A DNA stretch of 64,000 bases from Mucilaginibacter ginkgonis (GTDB lineage: Bacteria > Bacteroidota > Bacteroidia > Sphingobacteriales > Sphingobacteriaceae), in NCBI RefSeq assembly GCF_009754905.2, contig NZ_CP066775.1, forward strand, positions 2,790,001 through 2,854,000, in the 5' to 3' direction. Every line of letters starts with the position of its first letter. The first letter of the stretch is position 1. Under the pieces are notes generated by a model that saw only the letters and a list, made by a program, of their open reading frames with translations, had not been told where the DNA came from and searched no databases. Both the position numbers and the translations under genes were made by a program. Of this stretch, positions 46,568 to 57,900 are shown piece after piece.

Positions 46568-46881
46568 GGGGCTAAGATAGCGGATTGGAGAGATTTTAAC
46601 CACTCGCTAATATCTAAGTTACAATTAGACTGTTCGTCAGTTAATTCTATGCTTTCAAATTCATGAAAGGTATGGTCAAGATCATTGTCCCATTGCGCGA
46701 AATGTAAGTCCGGCACTTGCCACTCATTGGCGTAAAAGAACTCGTCATCAATTAAACATTTGTTGACAATTTGGTTGACAGAAGCGACCGATATTTGGTC
46801 TTTGTTTCCAAAAACAACAGAACTATAGTTTTTATAATTACCTGCGTCGCGGTAGAGATAGTTAAGTTTGATGTTGGGCAT
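46564..46881 (-). CDS. Conserved small hypothetical protein, 105 residues
   Basis: Acidic, soluble, no signal peptide. The start NIKLNYLYRDAGNYKNY and the middle IDDEFFYANEWQVPDLHF and DHTFHEFESIEL have the look of a conserved family of small cytosolic proteins I have seen unnamed in many bacteria, but I cannot give it a function. Its stop overlaps the amidase start (ATGA) and it begins two bases after the stop of the gene upstream, so all three are likely co-transcribed. Confidence 0.72.
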   Translation of the reverse strand: MPNIKLNYLYRDAGNYKNYSSVVFGNKDQISVASVNQIVNKCLIDDEFFYANEWQVPDLHFAQWDNDLDHTFHEFESIELTDEQSNCNLDISEWLKSLQSAILAP

Positions 46882-46883
46882 GG

Positions 46884-47441
46884 TTATACGTGAAAGATTT
46901 CAACAAATTCTCCATTACCTTTGATACGCGCTTTTCTAAAAAGAAATTCTTCTAAAAGGCTTAGGTTGTAGATGTGAACCTCTGAAAATTTGCCGGCGCG
47001 TTCAAGAATTATCGATAACCCAGTGGTTGTCGGCTGCCCGTGCCATACTTCTGTTGATGTCATCCCCACGAACAAATGATATGCGAGCCGCTTAAACGCG
47101 TTTTTATAAAAAAAGTCTTTTACGGCATTGTGTATTCGTAAGGGATTATTGTTGCTAATAGTGCTCAAATTCATTCGCGAACAGCTCTGCTTTAAATTTC
47201 TGAAACCGAAATGTTGGAGAATTAATGGAAGTCTTGATTCAACTAATACCAAATTGTTATAGAGTATTGGATCGCTATAATGTCCTTTGAATACTCTTGT
47301 CGCTTTGCTGAAATTAGATTTGTTGGTAAATGCTGCGACTAATTTCAATATTTGCCGGGTGCTTTTGGAAATTTCGAATCGATCAATTTGTGAGTCATAA
47401 AATAAAAAAGAGAGTGGCGGACGACTTTTCATCATCTCCAA
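46884..47441 (-). CDS. Hypothetical protein, 185 residues
   Basis: I do not recognise it. Basic N-terminal half (SKSTRQILKLVAAFTNKSNFSKATRVF) and mixed C-terminal half with GMTSTEVWHGQPTTTGLSI; no signal peptide or membrane helix. The base composition (AT-richer than the neighbours, with Lys/Asn/Phe codons) suggests possible acquisition by transfer with the adjacent HNH gene. The start is uncertain: ATG 47441 or an ATG two or three codons later. Confidence 0.62.
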   Translation of the reverse strand: MEMMKSRPPLSFLFYDSQIDRFEISKSTRQILKLVAAFTNKSNFSKATRVFKGHYSDPILYNNLVLVESRLPLILQHFGFRNLKQSCSRMNLSTISNNNPLRIHNAVKDFFYKNAFKRLAYHLFVGMTSTEVWHGQPTTTGLSIILERAGKFSEVHIYNLSLLEEFLFRKARIKGNGEFVEIFHV

Positions 47442-47484
47442 AAGTATTTACTCAAATATTACCTGTCAATCGGATATAAGTGAA

Positions 47485-48258
47485 CTATGATTTAAATGTA
47501 TCGTTATGAATTTTAAGAAATTCTGGAGAGGGTTGAAACTTCTTTGCCTCTAAAATTGATCCCCCATCATATTTTAAGAAATTGTCTTTGATTGCTTCAA
47601 GCGTTTTTCCCTTTAGAAGGCGTGTAGAAACTTTTACTTTTAAATCTTCTGTAACTGTCAGTAAGCCGCAATCAAAAGCCTTGTCGTGTAGCGCATTTAG
47701 CGCCAAGCCGTTATTAGGGTTGAGCCTATCCGTTTTATGTTTACTCCACGGTACTATGTGACTTGCAATAACTAATTCAGGAATATTTAATCCCGTTATG
47801 CAACAACGATTATCATAGTTTGACAGGACAATTTTTCTAAAAAGTGATTGGTTAACTCTCACTATGACCATTCGCTGCCGCTCTTTACCTTCAACTTCTT
47901 TTAAATTATCAAGATCAATTCCATTTAATTTCTCGACACTGGTGTGCTTTTTTGCCGCCAGCAACTTTTCACTTTCAATAAATTGCTCGTCCCAATTATG
48001 CATGTATTCCTGCCAAACTTCTCTATCTAACTTACTTACATTTTCGAGACCCTTAATTCCTCTCTGTTGAAGTTTGACATCAAAACTCGCAAAGTTTCCT
48101 AGCTTCCTTGCTACAGCACTTGGACTTCTATCAATCAAAGAAGCAAGTTCAATAACATCCTTATTCCCTTTGTGCATCTGTCCAAAAGGGATTTTACAAT
48201 ACAAGTTGATAGCTAGAATGGATTGTTCTTTAGTCCAGAGAGATTGGCCGTCTTTCAT
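47485..48258 (-). CDS. HNH endonuclease
   Basis: 257 residues. C-terminal HNH_2-type nuclease domain (about 135-205): paired Cys152-Cys153 in NRCCITGLNIPELV, His167 in ASHIVPWSKH, Asn183 in NPNNGLALNALHDKAFDCG with His191. The N-terminal part (1-60) looks like a helix-turn-helix or specificity segment (LWTKEQSILAINLYC, IDRSPSAVARKLGNF). Stand-alone HNH proteins of this layout are often restriction endonucleases; no methyltransferase is adjacent. AT-richer than neighbours. Confidence 0.88.
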   Translation of the reverse strand: MKDGQSLWTKEQSILAINLYCKIPFGQMHKGNKDVIELASLIDRSPSAVARKLGNFASFDVKLQQRGIKGLENVSKLDREVWQEYMHNWDEQFIESEKLLAAKKHTSVEKLNGIDLDNLKEVEGKERQRMVIVRVNQSLFRKIVLSNYDNRCCITGLNIPELVIASHIVPWSKHKTDRLNPNNGLALNALHDKAFDCGLLTVTEDLKVKVSTRLLKGKTLEAIKDNFLKYDGGSILEAKKFQPSPEFLKIHNDTFKS

Positions 48259-48313
48259 CAGTGATTATTTTGAGTGAACAATTTAAAACTATTCAATCAA
48301 TTAATTACTTGAA

Positions 48314-48736
48314 CTACCCCACCCTCCTTACTGTCTGTTCGTCTTTTTCACCATTAAAAAACTTATCCAGCACTCGTTGAAACACAGGGTCGGTGTTTTT
48401 GAGCAGGCTAAACAGTGTCATGCTCGAGTGTAGTTTCATATCATCCGGCGTGCCGAGTATAGCGGTGGCGTTGCTGCCGGGCAGGTCTAACAGTGCCTTG
48501 CTTATCTCAATCAGTCGCGGGCCCAGTGTGGGGTGATGCAGGTAAGCTTCGGCTTCGCTAAGGTTTTGTATGGCGTAATGTTTAGCCATGTCGCTGTGGC
48601 CAAGGCCTGCAATCTGCGGAAATATGTACCACATCCAGTGACTGCGTTTTCGCCCGGCCTTTATTTCCGCCAACGCGGTTGCATAGTCACCAGCCTGTGC
48701 TTTAAGAAACCCATTGAGATCATACTGTGCTGCCAT
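48314..48736 (-). CDS. DUF1810 family protein
   Basis: 140 residues, soluble. RKRSHWMWYIFPQIAGLG, MAKHYAIQNLSEAEAYLHHPTLGPRL and MKLHSSMTLF are the signature segments of DUF1810, sometimes labelled calpastatin without evidence. Full length and intact. Starts 37 bases downstream of the usher-like gene on the same strand, so it may be read through from that cluster. Function unknown. Confidence 0.9.
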   Translation of the reverse strand: MAAQYDLNGFLKAQAGDYATALAEIKAGRKRSHWMWYIFPQIAGLGHSDMAKHYAIQNLSEAEAYLHHPTLGPRLIEISKALLDLPGSNATAILGTPDDMKLHSSMTLFSLLKNTDPVFQRVLDKFFNGEKDEQTVRRVG

Positions 48737-48773
48737 GAAAAGTAAACGCAGCAGTTGGTAATTGGTTCGCCGT

Positions 48774-51416
48774 TTAAGGTTTTGCCGGCTTGGTTTTCTT
48801 TGGCAGTTCCCTTAGTAAGAAAGCCAGGTTGTCCACAGTGTCACCCTCAACGGTGCGCCTGATGTGGAAATCGAGTTTCTCCGGCGTCGATTCAAAGTTA
48901 ATTTCTTTCAGCTGGTCGGGGTCTATTTTGGCATAATAATCACCCGGGGACAGTCCCATATAGCTAAAGTAGCCGTCCTGTTCCGTTGTGGTCCGGGCTA
49001 CCAGTTTGCCCGCGTTGTTATAGAACCCAACAATTGCGCGGCCTACACCCCTGTCTTCGCCATCCTCGATAAAGCTTACCCTGCCCGATACCTCGCTGGA
49101 TATGGTTACCGGCACATCTATCTCTTTGGTTTGGTTAGGGTCTACCGCGACACTAAAGTTGTGCTTCTTCAATCGCCAGGCAATACTTTCAAAGCTCAGC
49201 GGGTCTATCTCTAACAGGTAATTAATGTATGGCTCCAGGTCGGTAATACGTACGCTGGTATCGCGGGTGTTGATCTCTACCCTGCCGCTGTTAAGCTTTA
49301 GCTTTATTCCGGAAGCACGCGGTTCGCCCGGGTCTTTTTTACCATTCTCGTTCAGGTCTAAGAAGGCGATGACGTTCAAGGCACCCTTGCCCACATTGGT
49401 GTAATTTTTAAAACCGGTATAGCCCGATTTCCCATCATAGATCATGCTGCCATTGGCCGATTGCGTGTACCGGGTGAAGGCCTTATTAGCCCGCACAGAC
49501 GCCGAAGTTTGCGCAAAAGGCAGATCATATCTAAAGCCTAATTCGACAGTAGGCAGGTTTGCATTCAAATCGTTCTCTATCGAGAAGTTCATGTAACCAT
49601 TTCGCCATAGCCGGCGCTCTATCTGGTCTTTAAAATTTACAATGCGGCGGTTACGGTATTCTACCTGCACCTGCTGGGTAAACAGGTACTGCCTGAAGAG
49701 CGTGAGCGTAAACGCGAAGTTTGAGTACAGGTATGGCGCCGAACTTTTCACCAACACACCGTAGGTATTCACACTTGCCAGAAACTTCCCCGCGGAGGCG
49801 GATATAAGCCAGTCGGCAGTGGCGTAGTAAGAGCCGGGCAGCAAGATCTGGTCGAAGGTGAAACGGGTAAAGGCAGCGAATGAGCGGCTGCGCAATGGGA
49901 TGGAGACGATAGCCTTACGCTCTTCGAGAAACGTATTGGCAATGGCGGTTTGCCCCTGTTTGTACCAGGTATCATTATATTCTATCTGCAAGCCCGACAG
50001 CAGATTATAAGTAGCTACCAAACGGGTGCGCACATTATAGTCGTATTCGCCCGATACCAGCAAGTTTTTAAATACCCTTGCCGACACATTAGCAAATGGG
50101 ATGAAGTTGCCGTTGTTCTTGGTCTTAAGAGAGTCGAGAATAATACCTGTGGTATTGGCCGACGTGTATTCGGCACCGGCGCCCACCGTTACCCGGCTGC
50201 TAAGGCCATATCCTGTGGTAAGGCGGGCAAACTTCGCATTCGTGCCATCATCAACCACACCCGATGTTACATTGTATTCAAATTCTTTTTTCGGCAAAAA
50301 TGTGTATGGTATCGTGATGTTTTGCTCGGTATACCGCTCCTCTCCGGACGGACCATAGAAGCGTAGCTTGATCTGCGATGAACCGTAAACCAGCGGCACC
50401 TGGAAGGTGTACAAACCCGCGGCATCTGTACGGACGAAACTGACCAGCACGTTGTTCACGTACAACTCTACCATCCAGTTGGGAAAGGTGGTATTGGTCA
50501 ACGTATAGGTTCCATAAGCCCGCCTGAAGGTAGTAGGCGTGTTGGTTAAAGTTACTCCTAATATCGGGGCGTAAATAGAAGAAATTGATGTGGCGTACAC
50601 CTTGCCCGCTACGATCTGCCGCAGTGCAGCATTATCATTATTAGCCAACCGCCATGAATAAAATTGGTTGCGCTTGTCAAAATGGTCAACGGTACTGTAA
50701 TTTAAATTAAGATTAGTCTCACCGCCGGCAACCACTGCACCCAAGCCTAAATAGGCCCGGGAAGTATTTCCCAGGTTGGTTTCCTGAGAGTTAATGACAG
50801 ACCAGTCTGCCATGCCGAATTTGAACGCAGGATAGGTGCGCTTAACTACCGTGTCGGCACGGGTGGCCACGCCGACTTTCAGGGCATTCGCGCGGCTATT
50901 ATTTAAACGCATTTCGCGCATTACCGGTAGTTCCAGCTCTGTGTTTACGTTGATAGTGAGGTTACGGAAATTGAAATTGCAGTTTAGGGCGAAAACCTTC
51001 CCAAAGTAGCTTGACTCGAGGTACAGCATCCCAGCAGACTTAAACAAGCCGCCCTCAACAACCGGAAAAGGTTTGCCTTTATAATTGATCACACTGTGCA
51101 AGCGGTCGATGTTGTACGTATCTGCTTCGCTTAAAAAGAAACCGGTGAGCGAATCGCGGTCGGCGGAGGGCACATTCTTTATCTTCAGGAAGTCGAAAAC
51201 GTAGCTTACGGGCAGGTAAGCTTTCTCATCCTTTACTAGTATATTCAGCTGTGTATTATCAACATTTTGAACGTTAAAAGCGACCGGTACCTCGTCATAG
51301 TCGCTTTGGATCTGCGCTTTAGCATCGGGCAAAAAAAACAGCAAAACGGCTATTAGCGCGGCAAACGCTTTAGTTTGAAACAAGAAATTGCGATAACGTC
51401 TATCTCTTGCAAACAT
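48774..51416 (-). CDS. Usher-like outer membrane protein
   Basis: 880 residues. Signal peptide ends near residue 34 (DAKAQ). An N-terminal periplasmic domain (about 40-180, DEKAYLPVSYVFDFLKI) precedes a long beta barrel (about 200-690). Within it a plug-like immunoglobulin segment reads WMVELYVNNVLVSFVRTDAAG and GSSQIKLRFYGPSGEERYTE, closely matching the plug region of chaperone-usher ushers. After the barrel are two small beta-sandwich domains: an SdrD-like one (NVIAFLDLNENGKKDPGE) and GRVSFIEDGEDRGVGRAIVGFYN, as in usher C-terminal domains. It is the last gene of the fimbria-like cluster, which also encodes a PapD-like chaperone and two DUF4402 proteins. I call it usher-like, not a proven usher. 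Confidence 0.75.
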   Translation of the reverse strand: MFARDRRYRNFLFQTKAFAALIAVLLFFLPDAKAQIQSDYDEVPVAFNVQNVDNTQLNILVKDEKAYLPVSYVFDFLKIKNVPSADRDSLTGFFLSEADTYNIDRLHSVINYKGKPFPVVEGGLFKSAGMLYLESSYFGKVFALNCNFNFRNLTINVNTELELPVMREMRLNNSRANALKVGVATRADTVVKRTYPAFKFGMADWSVINSQETNLGNTSRAYLGLGAVVAGGETNLNLNYSTVDHFDKRNQFYSWRLANNDNAALRQIVAGKVYATSISSIYAPILGVTLTNTPTTFRRAYGTYTLTNTTFPNWMVELYVNNVLVSFVRTDAAGLYTFQVPLVYGSSQIKLRFYGPSGEERYTEQNITIPYTFLPKKEFEYNVTSGVVDDGTNAKFARLTTGYGLSSRVTVGAGAEYTSANTTGIILDSLKTKNNGNFIPFANVSARVFKNLLVSGEYDYNVRTRLVATYNLLSGLQIEYNDTWYKQGQTAIANTFLEERKAIVSIPLRSRSFAAFTRFTFDQILLPGSYYATADWLISASAGKFLASVNTYGVLVKSSAPYLYSNFAFTLTLFRQYLFTQQVQVEYRNRRIVNFKDQIERRLWRNGYMNFSIENDLNANLPTVELGFRYDLPFAQTSASVRANKAFTRYTQSANGSMIYDGKSGYTGFKNYTNVGKGALNVIAFLDLNENGKKDPGEPRASGIKLKLNSGRVEINTRDTSVRITDLEPYINYLLEIDPLSFESIAWRLKKHNFSVAVDPNQTKEIDVPVTISSEVSGRVSFIEDGEDRGVGRAIVGFYNNAGKLVARTTTEQDGYFSYMGLSPGDYYAKIDPDQLKEINFESTPEKLDFHIRRTVEGDTVDNLAFLLRELPKKTKPAKP

Positions 51417-51454
51417 TTATTAAAGGGTGGGCATAGAAAGGTGCAACATCAAGA

Positions 51455-51979
51455 TCATTGCTGCACAAAGGTTATATTAAAAGATCCCGTGTAGTTGCCC
51501 GGCACACTACCGGTATTAACGGTAAGGGTACCGCCTATGTAAACCGGGTAAGGGCTGGGTGTACGTGGCACCACAAATGGCGACGTCGGGGTAGATGAAC
51601 CCAAATGTAAAGACATAGTGCCACCGCCAGATCCCGTAAGTGTTACGTCGCTGCCGTTCACAATTGTCACTACCACACCGGGTTCAGAATCGATATTGTA
51701 AATGGCCGGCGCATACGTGTATCCCAGATTAAGTAAAATGATACTTCCGCTTGATGAGCGGCTACCTGTTGAGGTTACCTGCACCGTTCCGCCTGATCCT
51801 GTCTGTGAAAACGCGCCGAACTGCAAGCCCTGTGCATTGCCAATGGTCACCTTTATGGGGCGCGGCGGTTTTTGCGGCTGCGCGAAAGATATCAAGGCGC
51901 ATAGCATCAGCATGCAGAACGTAATCGTAGCTAATGCTACGTTCTTCGTCGGAATTATTTTAATTGGATCGGCTCTCAT
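51455..51979 (-). CDS. DUF4402 pilin-like protein (second copy)
   Basis: 174 residues. Signal anchor/peptide at about 10-33 (ending FAQ). The mature part is a Gly/Ser/Thr-rich immunoglobulin-like beta sandwich of the DUF4402 type (LQFGAFSQTGSGGTVQV, YPVYIGGTLTVNTGSVPGNY, ending FNITFVQQ). It shares the closing pattern (GATLTV...GTYT...FTVTVNYN) with the DUF4402 gene at 61531. Its ATG overlaps the stop of the giant adhesin gene (ATGA), and the usher-like gene follows by 38 bases. Probably a structural or adaptor subunit. Confidence 0.85.
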   Translation of the reverse strand: MRADPIKIIPTKNVALATITFCMLMLCALISFAQPQKPPRPIKVTIGNAQGLQFGAFSQTGSGGTVQVTSTGSRSSSGSIILLNLGYTYAPAIYNIDSEPGVVVTIVNGSDVTLTGSGGGTMSLHLGSSTPTSPFVVPRTPSPYPVYIGGTLTVNTGSVPGNYTGSFNITFVQQ

Positions 51980-54900
51980 TGTGATTCTGGTACAAATATT
52001 TTCTTAGCATGCATTTTTCCGCCCGACATAAAGCTGATCACGTAAACGCCGATCACCTTGGGGCTACCCAGGTCATAAATGCCATTGCCGTTTATTTTTT
52101 GCCTGCTAATGATATTGCCTGTAATACCTACTAACGACACGTCGCCCGGCTGGTTATCTACATAACGTATGTTGGCGAAAACGTGGCCATCTTTGCGGTA
52201 CACATAGAAGTTATCCGCGTCAGGCGCAATGTTCTCGTCTTTGTCATTATAGGTGATAAAGAAGCGATTGTCGTAAGTGCCGGCGGCAAGTTTAATGCTG
52301 TATTTAGATCCGCTTTTTAAGGCGATATGCCTGCCGATGCGCGCGTCGTAAAGGTATGGGTTAACCCCACCCGGCAGGTTCTCCGCGGTAGCAAGCGTAA
52401 AGTCAACATTACCATCTTTCGGCAGCCTTAAGCTTAGCGGAACGATTGTGCCGGTGTCCATTTTTGAAAGCGCGTTTATGGCCAGCCTTAAAGTGCCGGC
52501 CCGCTGTACATAAAAATTGGGCACATTGTCGTTGGTATTCATCAGCTTAACGGCGTCCAGGGCCTTGTTGAAGGTCGGCGTAGCCCCAAAATCAGTGTAA
52601 ACAACCACAGGGTCCGCCGATTTAGCATCTCCGCTATAAGCCGCGGTAACCCGCACCAAAGAGCGTGTTATGCTATTGCTTTTAAAGCTGTTGGATTTAT
52701 GGAAATAGGCAGTGAGATTATTAACCCTTACCGCATTTGTAACGCCTAAAGTGCCGGTCACAGGGTAAGCACCATCCGACACGTGCACAAAAAAGCCTTG
52801 CATAGATGCGATAAGATTAGTAGCTATACCATCACTCGACACCCCCCCAATGTAAGTGCTATAGGTACCATCATACTGGTTGGCCCCGCTCGGGCTTGCC
52901 GAGTCGAAGTAATAAAGCGCGTCATCAATATTGGTCTTCGTCCACCCACTTGTCGCCGACCATTCTATGGGCGACGGGTATGGGTTGCCTACCAGGTTAA
53001 AGCCTTGCGTATATGTTTGATTTGTGTTATAGATCGTTTGGCTTAATGCGCCATCATTTACTACACCTGTTATGGCAACTGTTTTAGCCGCTGTAGCAGA
53101 ACCGAAATCTACCGCGTAGCCAACAAACGGAGTCAATGGGTTAGTGGTTGTTGTATAGGTTCCGAAACCTGTATTGGCATTAGCCTCGGTATAATTGTAA
53201 AAGTTAGGAAAACTGGCGTTCAGGTCGACGACAGACGAGAACGATGCCACAGTCGCTGCCTGTACCGGCGAGCTGAAATACTTGTATCCATAGCCCGATG
53301 CCAGGTAACGCTGCATGGTAACGTTGCCTGTAATGCTGCCTGCGCCCGTGCCGTCAACCAAGGCGGTTTGGGTAGCACTCGATACAAGTGTAAGGTTACC
53401 ATTGGCGTTAAAAGTGCCAAGTGTTGGATAAACTACGCTCAATACGCTCAAAGCACCGCCAAGGGTGACACCTGCGGAGTTATTGGTTTTTAAGTTACCT
53501 AAAGTATTTGTAGCGAACGTGGCTGCCGGAATGGTTTGCGCGGTTGAGCCGTTCAACTCTACTGTAGCCGCCGTGTTAGATGCTGTAAATGTGCCGCTAT
53601 TTGTGATAGTGCCTGCAATCTGAAGCGTACCCGTGGTAATAGTCAGCGACGCACCGCTTTGTATCTGCAGGTTACGGGCAATGTAAGTCCCGGTTGGCAA
53701 AGTTGGATATATGGCTGCGCCACTGGCTATGATCACGTCCGTACCGCTTGTTGGCACATAACCGCACCAGTTGCGTGAGTTTGTCCAATCGCTGGTACCC
53801 GCGTTACCTGTCCATGTTACCGTTGTCGATGTATACACAAATTCATAAGCACCCATGTCCGGTGTGGTAGCGTTGCGGGTGGCTCCCGCGATATCTGTGG
53901 TGACAGCTGCTATGGGCGTGCCGGTACCATAAATGGCGCAGTTGGTGCTGCCGTCAGGTACCAGGTCTGCTGTCGAGGCAACGAATGTAACCGCCGCGTT
54001 GACTGAATGGCTGTCCCCGCCGGATGATGTCTTCCAGGTGGCAAATGTCCTGGCAACGCCCGATCCCCATTCACCCTGGTTTGCGGCTGTGCTCGCGTAA
54101 AAATCGTTATAATCTGATGCCGTTGATGACCATCCGCTGGCCGGAGTGGCGGCCGGATTACTTACAGCATAATTCGGACCGGTGCCCGTCCGGGTATTTA
54201 CCAGGATGTTATCCATCAGGCTAATTACATTGGTCAATGGCCTTATAAAGCTTGCACTTTTAGCGCTGCCCGTACCGGGCGCACCACTTATCTGTACAGA
54301 ATTATAGTACAAGTTTACCAGCCCGCTGGCCGAGTTACCGCCAGCGCTTATACCGAATATTTTAACGTTGTTCGTCGCGGCGCCGTTACTTAGTTTGATG
54401 ATGTTATTGTAGACGTTGTAGGTGCCCGATGTCGTTGTCGCAAGTATACCAACCAACCCTGCGGATGTACTGGTAGCCGAATTGGTTAAACCGTAAACCC
54501 GGTTATTGGCTATAGTATGCGTGCCGGCAGGCGCGCCTGAGACGCCAATACCAATGATGCCTACCGCGGTAGCGCTTGTAGCTGTTGAGCTTAACCCGAA
54601 GATCATATTACCTGTTATATTCTGCCCGGTTACAGTCGCTGTATTAACGATCCCTGCAACAGCTGCTAAAGATGGTGCACCGCTTTCAATAGTAGCATCA
54701 GCCTTAGCAGAAGATGTGGTCAAGCTGCTGATGGTATTATTAGATACCGTAAACTTGTAAGCACCGGCGTTATTAATACCTACAATCTGGGCGGCAGTCC
54801 CGGTAGAAGGATAGGTAAAGGCATTTACCACGTTATTGCTGATGGTAGACGGACTAACCGCAGAAATACCCGTGTAAAAAGTAGATCCCGCGTTTGCGTT

Positions 54901-57900
54901 AGCAGCCGCTGTAATATTCTGCACTGTATCTGCCTGGATGGTAAGCACAGCCGCGCTGTTAGTTGTTAAACTGCTGATACCCGTAAAACTCCCCGAAGAG
55001 GTAGTACTGAGGTTGCTGATATTATCGATACGGTTGTTGCTGACCGCCACAGGCGAAGCCACAGTACTTGCGAGCACGATACCTGCCAGCGATGTGGTAG
55101 TCGCTGTGGACGTTGACAATACCCTTACGCTATTTGCAAGGGTTGCACTGCCAATTATATTGTTGTTGATCTGCGTTGGTGCGGTTGTACTAGTAGCTGC
55201 AATGAGTTGCACTGTAGAAGGTGCCGGCGCCGCGCCAACATTATTAATGTCTATGCCGCCAATTTGGTTGTAGTTAATGGTGCCGCCTGTGGCCGCGTGG
55301 CTAATGCCGTTAAAAATAGACGTAAATGTAGCGGTAGCAGTAGTAGTTGTAACGGCAATAGAGCCGTTTACGGTTTTAGAACCGATGATGTTTCCATCGG
55401 CAGTTGATGTGCCGCCAACAGTAATATTCGCTCCTGAAGTTTCTATCCCCCTGAAAATTAATGTCGATGCCGCTGTTGGTACCGCTGATATGCTTATGGC
55501 AGATATAGCGTTGCCTTTGATAACAGACGCTGTCGTTGTGGTAGCTGTAAGCGATATACCGGTAAAAGACAGGTTGCCCGTTGAAGTGTAAACCGCGTTA
55601 GCTCCGCCCGCACCTGATGTTGTACCGCCAATGCTGTTTCCGTTGATAGTGTACCCGGTGCCTGTTGCCACCCGTATACCATACAATTGCGTACCTGCCG
55701 CAAAAGCGCCCGCTGTTACGCTTGCATTATAAAGATTATTTGTAGTGATTGTCCAGCCGGAGTTTCCTGCCGTAAGGTCAATCCCACGATTAAGATAACT
55801 GTAAATATTGCTGTTAGATATCGTGTTGCCTGTATTTTCCTGGCCTGCGGTTGTCGTTCCCGTAGAAATAATTGCTGTGCCGGATGTACTTGTAGAAATT
55901 GTGCCGTTTATATTGCAGTTATCTATTATGTTATTGTTATTACCAATCGTGCCATTACCGGTGCTGAAAAAAATGACACCGTTTGTGGAATAAGCATCCG
56001 CTTCCAGATTGCTTAAGGTATTGCTTACCGCACTGTTAGCAAAGGTGAAAGCCGTGCTACCTGTAGCAGTGGCCGTGTAGGTATTTTTGAACAGCAGGCT
56101 TTTGCTAGTTCCTCCGTTTATAGTTACCCTGTCTGCGCCATTAAAGCGTATTAAACCTGTAGAAGCGCTGCCGCTGATGGTACGCAAAGTTGTCGCGTCG
56201 GGCTGAATGGTTAATGTGTAATTACTTGAAGCAGGCGACTCTGTCCAGGCATTTAAAGCTACTGTTCCGGCTTCAGATGAAAGATCGGTTGTGATATTTA
56301 CCGTTACGTTGCCAGACATGCCGTAGGTGTTGATCTGATCAAACAAACCACCGGTATTGGTTAGCGAGGTATAGCCACCTGTAGTGCCCACATTATAAGT
56401 ACCATTAAACCAAACGTTATAACTGTTGATGGTTCCGCCTAAAGGAAAAGCCGATGATGTCAGTGCCACACTCGCAGGTGTAGTAGCAAAGGTGCCCGAG
56501 TTGATCTGCACGTTCGGCGCAGCCGCGATATCTTGCGCGGTTACAAAGTATTGAATGTTACCACCCGCGTTTGTGCCGCCGCCAAAAAGCAAAGTATAAT
56601 CTATATTAAAAGTAAACGGCGACGTGGTTCCGGTGGCCTCTACATATTTCCAGCCGTTAGTAGCGGAAGTATTGTCGACATAAGTATTGTTATCGACAGA
56701 ACGCTTATAGTATAATCTGGGTTTATAACCCGGAATGGTATTTACTCCATTGGCATCGGTTATCGTTACCGATGTTAAGCTAATACCGGTTGACACGGTT
56801 TGTGTGGTAAGAGCGGTATAAGTTATCGCAGGTTTGGTTACGTCGTTGATTATTTCGTCGGCACCAATGGTTGGCGCTGTGCTACTGCCTATGTAGCCGG
56901 TATTGCCCTGGCGAATCTCCCCATCGATATCATCGGTGATCCCACTCACGTTGGCACCCGCGTTTTTTGCGGCTGGCGACGCCGTTGGCGTAAAACGTAA
57001 AAACGAAACTGACGATGGTGTAGTGCTGATAAAAAAGCTGGTCTCGTCTTCAGATACAGAGGCAGTTTCACGTGGGGATATGTTTGTACCAGCCCTAAAA
57101 GTAGCGATGGTCTGATAGCTATTTGTACCATCGTAGAAAAGAAGGTTGTTTACAGATGCCGTTCCCGCGTAAAATAAGTTATTGTTCGAGGTAGTAGCAT
57201 AATTTGTACTCGTCCCGGCGCCGGTTGTGCCGCTCCGCCGCAATGCTACTGTTTTACCTGTGCCTTTTGGCGTCGCCAGGTTAATAATAATATTGTCTCT
57301 CAGGTCTAATATTACCGCCGCGCTGCTGGCAGTAGTATTGTTGATACCATACACACCCGTACTGCCAAAATTGGTCCCGCTTGACGTGCCGGTGATGTAA
57401 ATACTATTAAAATAAACGTTATAGTTGGTTTGCGTGGTAGAGGAGTTGTTGATATTTATACCTCTTACAGCTTCGGCGCTGCTTGCAGACGGTGCTGTTA
57501 TCGTACCAATTACATTATCATAAATATTACAGATGAAAGGTGTAGCCGGGCTGGTACCTGCAGCTGCACCTGCGCCGCCGGTCGCAATAATGCCGTTGGC
57601 TAACGCGGTTGCCGTCCCGCTACTGGTATTGGCGATGTCATAGATTTTATTTTTATAAACATTTACGGTATTTATGGTACCACCGGAAACCAAAATACCA
57701 TTTGCTGTTTGAGACGTGGTACTGGTTGTAGATATGCCATATACAAGGTTTTTATAAATCTCTTGTATAGTACCGCTTGCGCCTGCCGTTGCGCTTATGC
57801 CATTTACAGAACCTGTTCCGGACAAGCCATTGATGGTATTCCCCCATATATTTGGATTACCCGCAGCTGTAGTGATCCCGGTAATAGTACCTGTGCCGCC

